Positions 33,605 to 42,756 of a stretch of DNA of 64,000 nucleotides are shown here, one piece after another; within the stretch, counting starts at the first letter, position 1, and the number at the start of each line of letters is the position of its first letter. The position numbers were made by a program, and so were the translations under genes. Location of the stretch: contig JAJDTG010000011.1 in the NCBI GenBank assembly GCA_022827275.1, forward strand, positions 1-64,000, read 5' to 3'. The notes beneath the pieces are model-generated. The model did no database searches. It was not told the DNA's origin and saw nothing but the letters and a program-made list of their open reading frames with translations. The DNA comes from Candidatus Dadabacteria bacterium (lineage in GTDB: Bacteria; Desulfobacterota_D; UBA1144; Nemesobacterales; Nemesobacteraceae).

Positions 33605-33632
33605 TTTAACCTCCCGGTTTTTTGTTTATAAT
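33605..33632 (+). promoter_or_regulatory. Candidate promoter of def
   Basis: TTTAAC (33605-33610) and TATAAT (33627-33632) are separated by 16 bp, in the divergent region between the ligase and def. Confidence 0.5.
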
Positions 33633-33696
33633 AATAAGACCTTAAGCACCGGCCCGCAATCCTCTGTAGGCGGGCTGTTTTCAGTCAGTTACAATC

Positions 33697-34245
33697 ATGG
33701 CCCAGCAACGTGAAATCACCGAACTTGGAAACCCCGTGCTCAGGCAGAGAGCCGAAAGCGTCGAAAACATAAGCAACCCGAAGATCCAGCAGCTGATTGA
33801 CGACCTGATCCTAACGGCCGCCGAAGCAAGCGGAGTCGGAATAGCCGCTCCCCAGATATCCGAGTCTCTTCGCATCTTCATAATCGCCGGAACTGCGAGT
33901 TCACGGTATCCCGACGCCCCTGAAACGGAAATCAGGGTGGTAATTAACCCCGAGATAGTCTCGGTATCAGACGAGGTGGAAAAAGGCTGGGAAGGATGTC
34001 TCAGCATTCCGGGGCTCCGGGCACTTGTGCCGAGACACAAGTACATCCGGGCGGCATACAGGGACAGGAACAACAATCTCGTCGAAGAAGATTTCTTGGA
34101 TTTCGCAGCGAGAGTGTTCCAGCACGAATATGATCACATAAACGGAGTGGTATTTCTTGACAGGGTTGAGAGTTCGCTGGAGATAATCACAGAAAACGAA
34201 TACATGAAACTTGTTACCGAGTCCGATTCCGAGGAGGAGGAATAA
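33697..34245 (+). CDS. def: Peptide deformylase
   Basis: A 182-residue metalloenzyme that removes the formyl group from nascent proteins. All three motifs are present: GVGIAAPQ (46-53), EGCLS (99-103, metal ligand Cys101) and HEYDH (143-147, two His ligands and the catalytic Glu). A short acidic tail (DSEEEE) follows the C-terminal helix. No Shine-Dalgarno sequence is obvious. No fmt gene is adjacent, unlike in many bacteria. Confidence 0.96.
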   Translation: MAQQREITELGNPVLRQRAESVENISNPKIQQLIDDLILTAAEASGVGIAAPQISESLRIFIIAGTASSRYPDAPETEIRVVINPEIVSVSDEVEKGWEGCLSIPGLRALVPRHKYIRAAYRDRNNNLVEEDFLDFAARVFQHEYDHINGVVFLDRVESSLEIITENEYMKLVTESDSEEEE

Positions 34246-34287
34246 AACTGTCTGCGGGAGCGGAAAAAACAAATTAAGGAGAAATTC

Positions 34288-35598
34288 ATGAGCAAATATC
34301 CAGAAGGTCTTGATCACGCCATAGACCACGGTTTCTATGACGCTGTTTTCCAGAGAAGGTCCCGCCGCTTCGGCCTCGGAATGGAGATCGAAAAGGGACC
34401 CCTGCAGTACAAGTCCAAGCACGACCCGGTTCCCTTGTCAGAACTTGAGGAAGCCATACTGGTGTGGACGGGCCTCGGCATAAAGAACATAAACCTCTCC
34501 GATTTCCCCCCTCATGTGGGCCTTGACCTTGAAATGCAGTTTACCAGCAAGACGATCCCCGCCCTAGGGGACGTGCACAGAACGGAGCTTTTCTACACGA
34601 ATGACGAGGGGCTTTACATGATAAAGATGCACGATCGGCGCGCCGAGGATTTTGAGGGTCTTGAAAAAATGACCCGTCACCAGAGAGTGGATAGGATACT
34701 TGAGTTGTTCCGTGAATCCAAGATTAAGCTTTCGGACGGAAGGGCGGACCTGCCGTCAAAACCTCCGGGAATCGCCGCTCATAATCTCTGGAACGTGAAC
34801 AAGCCCGGAACGACGGTGTTCATGCCGGTAACGGATCTTTCTGCGTGCATAATCAATCTTTACTTCTTCTACATGAGACCCGACCACAGGTTTAACTTCG
34901 TCGACGAGCTTCACAACCTGAGAGCACCCGGAACCGCACACTGGCTTGAAAAAGGCTTTCTTGACAAATCGAAAAGGATGCCGCTTGTCGAAGCGGAACT
35001 TCGCTTTGCAAACGGCTACATTGCGGAACAGGCCTTTATGGGACAGAACATGGTCCTGACACTTCAGACCCTCGGTCTTGGAGGATGGCTTTTCAGTGGA
35101 TTCGCGAGCATGTTCATGCTCGGGGGCACCCCTTTTAACAGGGGGCTGGGTTTCCGGTTCGCAACTCCCAAGATACAGGGCGACACGGGAAATCCGAACC
35201 CCGTCGCCGTAGGCAGAGACGACCTGTTCCAGGCGTTCTGTCCACCGTACTACAAGGATATGGGAGAAGCTGTGGAAGCGTTTAACGACATGAAATGGAC
35301 AAACTGGGAATCGCACAAACTTCCCTATAAGGATCCGACCGGAGTGCTCGCGGAGGTTGAAAGACCCAGTAAAGACGAAATTCAGGTTGTAAAGGACATC
35401 TGCAACTACGTTTACGATACATACGGAAGATTTCCTGCTTTCTCCGATCCCATGTTCCTTCGGTTCATGGTGCAGGCCCATCATCTGGACCTGGATTTCT
35501 ACGATAAGTACTACCCGCCCGGAGCTTATACAGAAGCGCACAAAAACCATTTCGCGCGCTGGCATCCCGACATTCCCGATCCGTTTGCCAGCAGATAA
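34288..35598 (+). CDS. Nitroreductase-superfamily-like protein of unknown function
   Basis: A 436-residue soluble protein. The N-terminal RRSRRFGLGM and the LSELEEAILVWTGLG helix, plus a later GQNMVLTLQTLGLGGW block, resemble the FMN-binding core of nitroreductases (usually 180-250 residues). The protein is about twice that length, with a middle and C-terminal part (EVERPSKDEIQVVKDIC, HHLDLDFYDKYYPPGAY) I do not recognise. AAGGAG precedes the ATG. The flavin assignment is tentative, and nothing in the neighbours suggests a pathway. Confidence 0.55.
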   Translation: MSKYPEGLDHAIDHGFYDAVFQRRSRRFGLGMEIEKGPLQYKSKHDPVPLSELEEAILVWTGLGIKNINLSDFPPHVGLDLEMQFTSKTIPALGDVHRTELFYTNDEGLYMIKMHDRRAEDFEGLEKMTRHQRVDRILELFRESKIKLSDGRADLPSKPPGIAAHNLWNVNKPGTTVFMPVTDLSACIINLYFFYMRPDHRFNFVDELHNLRAPGTAHWLEKGFLDKSKRMPLVEAELRFANGYIAEQAFMGQNMVLTLQTLGLGGWLFSGFASMFMLGGTPFNRGLGFRFATPKIQGDTGNPNPVAVGRDDLFQAFCPPYYKDMGEAVEAFNDMKWTNWESHKLPYKDPTGVLAEVERPSKDEIQVVKDICNYVYDTYGRFPAFSDPMFLRFMVQAHHLDLDFYDKYYPPGAYTEAHKNHFARWHPDIPDPFASR

Positions 35599-35688
35599 GA
35601 AACTACGCCGCTATTTTTATAACTGTGGCTGAATTTCTTGGCTTTTCATCTCGACAGCTGTTCAGTACTCTCTCAGACTCCGCTTCTG

Positions 35689-37494
35689 TTAATTCTGTTG
35701 AGGTCTTCCGTTTCGATTCTGATATCGCCGAATAATTTCATATGGCGATACACATTGCCCTTGGCGCAAGCTGCGACCCTGGCTACCCGCATATGTCCGA
35801 ACGGAGGCAGGAAGCAGAGGGGGATGGTAGTATCCCGGAGAAATTGCCCGAGTTGCACCGATCGTTTCAGGCGCAGAATATGGCAGACGGACCATACCCT
35901 GCTGAACAATAGCGTTTCCAAGGTTCAGGATCCCCCAGCCGTAGACAGGATCCGGTTCTTCGGGATTCTCCTTGCGGATTCCCACCGGATCCGCTGAAAC
36001 AAGCAATATGGCCTGTATAACCTCCATCGGCATATCGGGAAACCGGCTCCTGAGTACCGCAAGTGCCCCGCTCACCATGGGGGCGGCAAAAGACGTGCCG
36101 TTAAGCCCCGCCAGATTGTCAGGATTAACTGTGAGGTCTTCTCCCGGCGCCACCAGACACCAGTTCCTGGCCGCGCCGCATCCGTTGGAAAACGAGGAGA
36201 TTGCGCCGTTTTCATCCGACGCTGCAGCCACGATCCATTTTCCAAGCAATCCGGGTTCAAACAAGGGGGCTTCCTTCCATTCTCCCGGGGAATTGTACTC
36301 CGCGCAGTTGTCTTCTCCGCAGTCCTTTCCCCACATGTCTTTGAACGAAACCGTACGACCGGAATTGTCCTCGTCGTAGACCCACATGAAATTCTCCATG
36401 AATTCCTGCGGAGGGACATGCATTTCTCCCAGCAGGCATCCGTCTTCGTCAATGAAATTTTTCCCGCACATGCTGACAACAGCGTCCTTATGATAGGAAT
36501 TCCATCCTTCGTTCCCTGCTGCCCACACAAGGACGATGTCCCGATCTTGAAGAACTTTGACAACCTCCGTAAACTCTCGTGTCAGTGAACTTGTACTGGG
36601 GCCCAGTTCCAAACTTAAAAGCGGCCGGAAATAGGGCAGAGGCAAGGTAAGCCATACACCTTCCCTGCCGGCGTATCTACCGTAATACTGAGTAGACAGA
36701 CCTATGCTGAGATTCAGCACATGCGCTTCATTCTGAACTGCGTATCTTACTGCGTCCACAGGGTTTGCACCACCTTCCATTGCTATCGGCATTACCGAGG
36801 CCTGCGACGCGACGCCATGGACGTTTTTGGTAGGAATAGGTGGGCCGCCATCAACCGTTATCTCGAAAGTCCCGTCGGTATTGCCCCTTGCCCCAGCCGC
36901 AATCAGAGCCACATAGGTGCCATGTCCCGCCCCCATCCCGTAATTAGGTTCCCTGACCACAGCATTCCGGTTCCGAACATGCCAAGGGTCCCTGATCTTG
37001 CCGACCACAGCCAGATCGGGATGGGTGGGGTCCATACCGTCATCCGCCACCGCAATGGTCACTCCCCTACCGAAGTACCTCCGATCGTAGGCCTCATCGG
37101 CGGAGATGGCCTCCAGCCCCCAATGGGCCATGAATTCCGCGTCCCGGTTGTAATTCTCGCCATCCGATGCGTCTGGAGAGCCGAGATGAGTCGGGCGGAA
37201 TTCAAGTTCAGTCGGGTTTGGTCTTGTGGTTGGGGCAGGACCACCTGGGGGAAGGTCTTCCATAAAGTGAGGCGTGTCCTCTCCCGTGCTCCCACCGCAG
37301 CTGCCCGCCAAAAGTAGCATGGCGCATGTCAGTAAAAACAGCCCCGCGTCGCGGCAAGTGAAATCCAGACGGAAGGAAGAACTAGGCACTCTGAATGTTT
37401 TTGGGCTCAAACGGCGCCAATACCGACTGAAAAGTCCGTACTTTGCAGAGCCCTTTTCTCCTGCCGGAGACTCGAAGTTCTTTGTAATCATCAT
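35689..37494 (-). CDS. Subtilisin-family (S8) serine protease, probable lipoprotein
   Basis: A 601-residue exported protease. The catalytic set is the Asp in VADDGMDPTHPDL, the His in GAGHGTYVALIAAG and the Ser in LNGTSFAAPMVSGAL. Start ATG 37494 has an AAGGG five bases ahead. A long N-region (about 45 residues) precedes a hydrophobic stretch ending in LLAGSC, a lipobox, so the enzyme is probably anchored to the outer or inner membrane. No I9-type propeptide was recognised. It stands alone between convergent and divergent neighbours. Confidence 0.88.
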   Translation of the reverse strand: MMITKNFESPAGEKGSAKYGLFSRYWRRLSPKTFRVPSSSFRLDFTCRDAGLFLLTCAMLLLAGSCGGSTGEDTPHFMEDLPPGGPAPTTRPNPTELEFRPTHLGSPDASDGENYNRDAEFMAHWGLEAISADEAYDRRYFGRGVTIAVADDGMDPTHPDLAVVGKIRDPWHVRNRNAVVREPNYGMGAGHGTYVALIAAGARGNTDGTFEITVDGGPPIPTKNVHGVASQASVMPIAMEGGANPVDAVRYAVQNEAHVLNLSIGLSTQYYGRYAGREGVWLTLPLPYFRPLLSLELGPSTSSLTREFTEVVKVLQDRDIVLVWAAGNEGWNSYHKDAVVSMCGKNFIDEDGCLLGEMHVPPQEFMENFMWVYDEDNSGRTVSFKDMWGKDCGEDNCAEYNSPGEWKEAPLFEPGLLGKWIVAAASDENGAISSFSNGCGAARNWCLVAPGEDLTVNPDNLAGLNGTSFAAPMVSGALAVLRSRFPDMPMEVIQAILLVSADPVGIRKENPEEPDPVYGWGILNLGNAIVQQGMVRLPYSAPETIGATRAISPGYYHPPLLPASVRTYAGSQGRSLRQGQCVSPYEIIRRYQNRNGRPQQN

Positions 37495-37641
37495 CTGAAC
37501 CCTTTTAACCCTAAACGTGGTTTCAAGTTTGAAACGCAACTTTTGATGTATTGCTAAGGGAAAACAAGAGCGCAATAAGCAATGCACCTGAAGCATGGGT
37601 CTCCCTGCGGGTATTATCTTACCTGCCCCGAAGAAACTGCA

Positions 37642-37866
37642 CTAGTCCCGCTTTCTGCCGAAAATGCATCTGAACGGTTGTTTGACAAGGAATAAGACAA
37701 CCTGAAAATTGAATAACACCCCCGCAAAACTGAGAAGGTCGGAGGGCTTCATGTAGATTTGCGAATCCCACACCCCCATCTGCCCGCTTATTACGATAAA
37801 ATCGCCCTCCACGGACGATTCTGTCACCGTTATCTCAAAATCCCCTGCTGGACTGGTTACTTTCAT
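37642..37866 (-). CDS. Small uncharacterised protein
   Basis: A 74-residue protein with GGGAG seven bases ahead of the ATG. The first half (FEITVTESSVEGDFIVISGQMGVW) looks like beta strands. The second half has a hydrophobic helix and ends in basic residues. There is no recognised family, and it could be a small membrane-associated protein. It lies 61 bp upstream of aroE in the same orientation. Confidence 0.5.
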   Translation of the reverse strand: MKVTSPAGDFEITVTESSVEGDFIVISGQMGVWDSQIYMKPSDLLSFAGVLFNFQVVLFLVKQPFRCIFGRKRD

Positions 37867-37927
37867 TAAAATTCTCCCGTGACAAATTAAAAACTTATGG
37901 GTTCATTATACCAAAAAACGGGAATCC

Positions 37928-38785
37928 TCACGCGGGAACCGAAAGGGCCTTTCTCATCACCTCAATCGGGGCGTCTTCGCCCGTCCAGATCTCAAAAGCG
38001 TCAACTCCTTGGTAAAGGAGCATGCCGAGTCCAGATTCCGCCTTGAGCCCCAGAGCCCTGGAGCCCCTTACAAGCGGAGTAACAGGAGGCTTATAGACAA
38101 GATCGTAGACCACGCAGTTCTCACCGAGCAGGGCAAGCGGAAGACAAAGGGGTTCGATATCGCCCATTCCCGCAGAAGAGCAGTTAATCACGATATCGGC
38201 CCGCTCCATCATCTGCGCTACCAGTTCTTCGTCCTCAAGCGGTGCCGCGGAGAATCCAACATCTTCAAAACACGCAGAGAATTCTTCTGAGAGATCCTGC
38301 GTTTTTGAGTATGTTCTGTTCACAATTGCGATACTGCTGGCGCCACCTGTACACATCGCCACTATTACAGCCCTTGATGCTCCACCGGCCCCCACGATAA
38401 AGACATTCTTGCCCTGCGGGACAAATTCGAGTTCAGAATGAAGAGCTCTCAGTACCCCGGAGACATCCGTGTTATAGCCCTTGAGCCTGCCGTTTTTGTT
38501 AACTATGGTATTCACCGCTCCGACCATGGACGCCTCGGGAGCAACTTCATCCAGGCCTGCCATAACGGACTGCTTATGCGGGATGGTGACGTTAACTCCG
38601 CAAACACCAAGGGCTCTTATTGAACTCACAGCCTTGTCTATGTTCCGGGGGTCCACATCAAAAGCCAGATAAGCGCAGTCAAGCCCTAGATACGCGAACG
38701 CTGCGTTATGCATAGCGGGAGACAGGCTCTGGGATACCGGATGACCGAAGATGCCGTATATCCGCGTTGTGGCTTTTATTTCCAA
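37928..38785 (-). CDS. aroE: Shikimate dehydrogenase
   Basis: A 285-residue NADPH enzyme that reduces 3-dehydroshikimate in aromatic amino acid synthesis. GHPVSQSLSPAMHN and NVTIPHK (with the catalytic lysine) bind substrate, GAGGASRAV binds NADPH, and NRTYSK marks the NADPH specificity loop. Its ATG overlaps the ribF stop by ten bases. aroQ, another step of the same pathway, lies 8 kb away on the same strand. Confidence 0.96.
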   Translation of the reverse strand: MEIKATTRIYGIFGHPVSQSLSPAMHNAAFAYLGLDCAYLAFDVDPRNIDKAVSSIRALGVCGVNVTIPHKQSVMAGLDEVAPEASMVGAVNTIVNKNGRLKGYNTDVSGVLRALHSELEFVPQGKNVFIVGAGGASRAVIVAMCTGGASSIAIVNRTYSKTQDLSEEFSACFEDVGFSAAPLEDEELVAQMMERADIVINCSSAGMGDIEPLCLPLALLGENCVVYDLVYKPPVTPLVRGSRALGLKAESGLGMLLYQGVDAFEIWTGEDAPIEVMRKALSVPA

Positions 38786-39717
38786 ATCCGTTCGTCCTTC
38801 GGGTGGTCGCGGAGAATTCCCCGCACCGCCGCAACATCGTGTTCAATCTGCGCTACAAGCTCATCCACACTCGCAAAACGCTTCTCGTCCCTCAATCTTT
38901 CAACGAAATTAACCCTGACTTCCTTTCCGTAAAGATCGTCGCTGAAATCAAAAAGGTGGGTCTCAACCGTAAGCTTGCTCTCCTCGAACGTCGGGCGTAT
39001 ACCTATGTTGGTAATACTTTCGTGGAAGCCATCGGGAAGCCTGACGTAGGTGGCGTAGACCCCCGGTTTGGGAAGAATCTCCCATTCGGTATCAAGATTA
39101 ATAGTAGGAAACCCCAGTTTCCTTCCTCTTCTCTCGCCTTCCACTACGACGCCCTCTATGTAGTAATCGTAACCGAAAAACCGATTCGCCTCGCTGATTT
39201 CCCCGTCTCTTACAAGGTTCCTTATAGCGCTGCTGCTCACCACCCGACCATCTACCCGAGCCACTTCTGCAACTACCGTATTAAAGCCATAGGCTTTTCC
39301 CATGGAGCGAAGGAGATCGACGTTTCCCTTTCTTTTGTGTCCGAAAGAAAATCCCGGACCCACGACTATGTCCCTTACCCTCAGGCAGCCAAGGAGAATG
39401 TCTTTTATGAAATTCTCCGCACTCACCGTCGAGAATTCACGGGTGAAGTTAAGGCAGATAACCGCATCAATCCCAGTAGACTCAAGCATCTCGAACCTCC
39501 TCCCAAGGGGGAAGATGAGCGAAAGCTCCTTTCTGCCGAGAACTTTCTGCGGATGGGGATTGAATGTAATTACGCAGGAACGCGTTGAATTTTTCCGCGA
39601 GCGGAGCTTCGCAGCCTCTATTATCTCTTTGTGTCCGAGATGAATGCCGTCAAAATTTCCAATGCCCGCTGAGGTCTCGAAATCCAGAGGCTGCTTGGGA
39701 TCAACGATAATCTTCAT
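38776..39717 (-). CDS. ribF: Bifunctional riboflavin kinase/FAD synthetase
   Basis: A 313-residue enzyme that phosphorylates riboflavin to FMN and adenylates it to FAD. The N-terminal adenylyltransferase half has IGNFDGIHLGH and SSSAIRNLVRDG. The C-terminal kinase half has RRGRKLGFPTINLD and the NIGIRPTFEE strand. Overlap with aroE suggests coupled expression. No FMN riboswitch is visible ahead of it. Confidence 0.96.
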   Translation of the reverse strand: MKIIVDPKQPLDFETSAGIGNFDGIHLGHKEIIEAAKLRSRKNSTRSCVITFNPHPQKVLGRKELSLIFPLGRRFEMLESTGIDAVICLNFTREFSTVSAENFIKDILLGCLRVRDIVVGPGFSFGHKRKGNVDLLRSMGKAYGFNTVVAEVARVDGRVVSSSAIRNLVRDGEISEANRFFGYDYYIEGVVVEGERRGRKLGFPTINLDTEWEILPKPGVYATYVRLPDGFHESITNIGIRPTFEESKLTVETHLFDFSDDLYGKEVRVNFVERLRDEKRFASVDELVAQIEHDVAAVRGILRDHPKDERIWK

Positions 39718-39738
39718 GTTTTCCGAAAACCGATACCG

Positions 39739-39766
39739 TAAAAAACAAATACCCGCCGGAGGCGGG
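39739..39766 (-). terminator. Terminator downstream of trkH
   Basis: On the minus strand CCCGCC, TCC, GGCGGG (39766-39752) is followed by a T-rich run. It lies between the trkH stop and the ribF start and could instead attenuate ribF. Confidence 0.6.
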
Positions 39767-39961
39767 GAAGGAAAGAATGCAATACTAGCATCTAATGGTT
39801 ACTAGATTACATTCAGTTTTGCCAATTTTCAAAAGGAAATTTTCTATTCCTGACCTAATCTAGAGTTGAATGAAAAAGTTTCTTCCTAGTTAATAAAAAA
39901 CATTATCTTTGTATGGTTCCTAGTTGAGAAACTATTCTGTTGAGCTGGCAGGCTACTTTCT
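39767..39961. other. AT-rich intergenic region between trkH and ribF
   Basis: About 195 bp, markedly AT-rich, with no gene seen. It probably holds the ribF-aroE promoter, but no single hexamer pair stands out. Confidence 0.4.
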
Positions 39962-41419
39962 CTACCTCTTCCAGAAAGACGGCATGAAAAGCACCAGAAC
40001 CGTGTAGAGTTCAAGCCTTCCTATGATCATCGCCAGCGATAGAATGATTTTCGTAGGCGACCTAAGGTGGGCATAATGATTTGCCGGACCGACCTCGTCA
40101 AAAGCGGGTCCGACATTGGTTATGGAAGCAGCCGCGGCCGAGACGGCGGATTCCAAGGATATGTCCTCAAGCATAAGAACCACGAAAGCAATGAAGCCGC
40201 AAAGGAGAATGTAAAGGATAAAGAAGCTCGTTATGCTTGCGACCGCCTTCTCCTTTATGGCCTTTCCCTCTATGGTTATGGGAGAAACCACGTTCGGATA
40301 AACGAGTCTCCGTATCTCCCTGTGAGTTTTTTTGAAAAGCACCATGATTCTCAGTGCCTTTACCGACCCGGAAGTCGACCCCGCGCAGGCACCGAAAAAC
40401 ATCAGCATGAAAATCACCCATTTTACGAAAGCCGGCCATGCATCAAAATCCGTGGTGGTAAATCCGGTTGTGGTGATAATTGAAACCACCTGAAAAGAGG
40501 CGTAGCGCAGGGACTCGGAGAAGGTTCCGTAAACGCCGGTCTGGATGAGTTCCAGAGCAATAAACATTGTCGCGGCAATGACGAAAAAGAGATAGAACCG
40601 AAACTCGGAGTTCCTCAGAAGCCTCCCAGGCTTCCCGGTAAAGAAGTAGAAATGAAGTACGAAGCTAGTTCCGCCGAGGAACATGAAGAACGTAATCAGC
40701 CCCTGTATGTAGCCACTGTCATAAGCCCCTATGCTTGCATCTCTGCAGGAGAAACCCCCGGTTGAGAGGGTGCTGAAAGAATGCGTCAGGGCATCAAAAA
40801 AACTCATTCCGCCGAAAATGAGAAGTACCGTCAACACGGCCGTAAGGGCAATGTACACAATCCAGAGCTTCTTGGCCGTCTCGGCTATTTTCGGAGCGAA
40901 CTTTTCTGTTGTCGGTCCCGTGGTCTCAAGACCCATCAGCTGCGCCCCGCCGACAAAGAGCCTGGGGAAAATCGCGATTCCAAGAACTATTATTCCCATG
41001 CCGCCAAGCCACTGAGTAAAATTCCTCCAGAAAAGAATTCCCTTGGGAAGCCACTCAATGGACGCAAGGGCGGTGGCTCCGGTGGTGGTAAAACCCGCGG
41101 TCGATTCGAAAAGCGCGTCAACCGGGCTGGCAAACACCCCGTAAAGAAGATAGGGAATGGCACCGAAAACGCTTGCAAGCACCCAGCAAAGCGCCGCGAT
41201 CAGAAAACCTTCCCTTCTTCGTATCTCAGTCGGAGTTTCGGGAATGCGGCAAATGACCATAAGCGCAAGACCCGCAATTGATGTTATAAGCGCTGAGATC
41301 AGGAAGGCAGAGAGATCGTCCTCCGGGTAAAAAAGCGTACAGGCAGCCGGCACGAGCATCAGCAGCCCCAGATACATCACGAACTTTCCCGTGACCTGAA
41401 AACAGAACCTAACGTTCAC
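39962..41419 (-). CDS. trkH: TrkH-family potassium uptake channel
   Basis: A 485-residue membrane protein with repeated membrane-pore-membrane units. Filter-like segments TTTGATAL, LSTGGFSC, TTTGFTTT and a last SSITNVGPAFD (starting AAASITN) give the four pore loops. GSTSGSVKALR is the intramembrane loop region. It overlaps trkA by four bases, the usual pairing of channel with its gating ring. Confidence 0.95.
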   Translation of the reverse strand: MNVRFCFQVTGKFVMYLGLLMLVPAACTLFYPEDDLSAFLISALITSIAGLALMVICRIPETPTEIRRREGFLIAALCWVLASVFGAIPYLLYGVFASPVDALFESTAGFTTTGATALASIEWLPKGILFWRNFTQWLGGMGIIVLGIAIFPRLFVGGAQLMGLETTGPTTEKFAPKIAETAKKLWIVYIALTAVLTVLLIFGGMSFFDALTHSFSTLSTGGFSCRDASIGAYDSGYIQGLITFFMFLGGTSFVLHFYFFTGKPGRLLRNSEFRFYLFFVIAATMFIALELIQTGVYGTFSESLRYASFQVVSIITTTGFTTTDFDAWPAFVKWVIFMLMFFGACAGSTSGSVKALRIMVLFKKTHREIRRLVYPNVVSPITIEGKAIKEKAVASITSFFILYILLCGFIAFVVLMLEDISLESAVSAAAASITNVGPAFDEVGPANHYAHLRSPTKIILSLAMIIGRLELYTVLVLFMPSFWKR

Positions 41420-42747
41420 GAAACCAGTATCTCTTCAACCTTTTGCACTGCGGCCGGCAGGGAGAACACTACCAGACGGTCCCCGATCTGCGCGACGAAA
41501 TCCCCACCAGGGAATATCGGTTTCCCGTCCCTTATACAAACTCCTATGACTGAATCGTGCGGCATTTTGCATTCAGAAAGGGGTACCCCTAGGATTTTAG
41601 TATGCTCGGTTACGTCAAACTCGAGAATCTCTCCCGCTCCTTCGTAAAGAAGCGATATGTTGGCCTCTCCGCCGAGATGAAGAGAATTCAGAATGGCGTT
41701 TGCCACGGCCATGTTTACGCTTATTGCCCTGTCGATTCCGATCGCCTCGAGCACTCCCACGTAATCGGGATTCGAATAAAGCACAGTGCATCGATCAATA
41801 CCGAGATTTTTCGCGAGAAGTGCGCTGAGAACGTTGTTTTCATCGTCGCCGGTAAGCGCAAGCAGATAATCGCTTTTTTCAACTCCGGCCTCCTTCAGTA
41901 TCTCGAGGTCGGTTCCGTCACCTTCAAACACCATCACGCCGACAAGTTCCTCGGCGGCAGCCCTGGCCCTGTTATGATCGCTTTCAATGAGCCTTACGGA
42001 AAGTCCTTTTTCGTGAAGTGCGGAAGCCACTTCACACCCCACTCTGCCCCCGCCGACTATGATAACGGAATGGACCTTCTGGATTTTGAGGTTAAACAGC
42101 TTTTTAAGTTTCTCAAGGGCAGAAGGAACTCCCAGAGCGAATACGAAGTCGCCCGGGCGAAGCTCCGTATCTCCCCTCGGAATGCTAATTCTGTGATCCC
42201 TCTGCAGTCCGACGAATGTCCAGTTCCTGGGGCTGCTGACGAAATTCCTGAGCTTCTCGTTTATTATGGGCACCCCTTCATGCACCCTGAGCTTGAGAAG
42301 TTCTATCTTTCCGCTTGCGAAAAACTCCACCCTTCCCGCGAAAGGAGCGCTGATAAGCGCGCTTATCTTCTCTGAGATTATGCCGCTTGAACTTACTACC
42401 GAGATGTTCGAGCTATCTATGACCCCCGCGTATTCGGCATACTTCGCGTCCTTTACCGAGGCAACGATTTTTTTGACTCCCGAGGCATGGGCGATAAACG
42501 AGGCAAGTATATTCGTTCTGTCATCCCCGGTAACCGCAAGGACTATGTCTGCCTTTTCTATCTCCGCACGCCTCAGGACGGCGGGGTCGTCCCCGTTTCC
42601 CTGAATTGCCAAGACATCCTGAGTCTCCTTGGCCTTGGCTATAAGCTCGGCGTCTTTTTCGACGACCACGACTTCCTGGCTCTTGCAAAGCTCCTTTGAG
42701 AGGAAGTTTCCCACCTGCCCCAGACCTATTATCAGAATTCTCTGCAT
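41416..42747 (-). CDS. trkA: Trk potassium uptake regulator TrkA
   Basis: A 443-residue cytoplasmic protein with two RCK units. Rossmann motifs IIGLGQVG (N-terminus) and IVGGGRVG (near 230) bind NAD(H) or ATP, and each is followed by a smaller RCK_C domain. It forms the gating ring of TrkH. It starts 9 bp after the lgt stop. Confidence 0.96.
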   Translation of the reverse strand: MQRILIIGLGQVGNFLSKELCKSQEVVVVEKDAELIAKAKETQDVLAIQGNGDDPAVLRRAEIEKADIVLAVTGDDRTNILASFIAHASGVKKIVASVKDAKYAEYAGVIDSSNISVVSSSGIISEKISALISAPFAGRVEFFASGKIELLKLRVHEGVPIINEKLRNFVSSPRNWTFVGLQRDHRISIPRGDTELRPGDFVFALGVPSALEKLKKLFNLKIQKVHSVIIVGGGRVGCEVASALHEKGLSVRLIESDHNRARAAAEELVGVMVFEGDGTDLEILKEAGVEKSDYLLALTGDDENNVLSALLAKNLGIDRCTVLYSNPDYVGVLEAIGIDRAISVNMAVANAILNSLHLGGEANISLLYEGAGEILEFDVTEHTKILGVPLSECKMPHDSVIGVCIRDGKPIFPGGDFVAQIGDRLVVFSLPAAVQKVEEILVS

Positions 42748-42756
42748 AGCAGCAAA

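Noticed and set aside
34756-35565. 269-codon open frame on the minus strand
   Set aside because: It is antisense to the nitroreductase-like gene, which has a good Shine-Dalgarno site and coherent motifs.
38767-39588. 273-codon open frame on the plus strand
   Set aside because: It is the shadow of ribF; residues show no domain, and ribF motifs are clear on the other strand.
39718-39961. Possible FMN riboswitch ahead of ribF
   Set aside because: No AGGG/GGGGC conserved blocks; the hairpin there is followed by a T-rich run and looks like a terminator.
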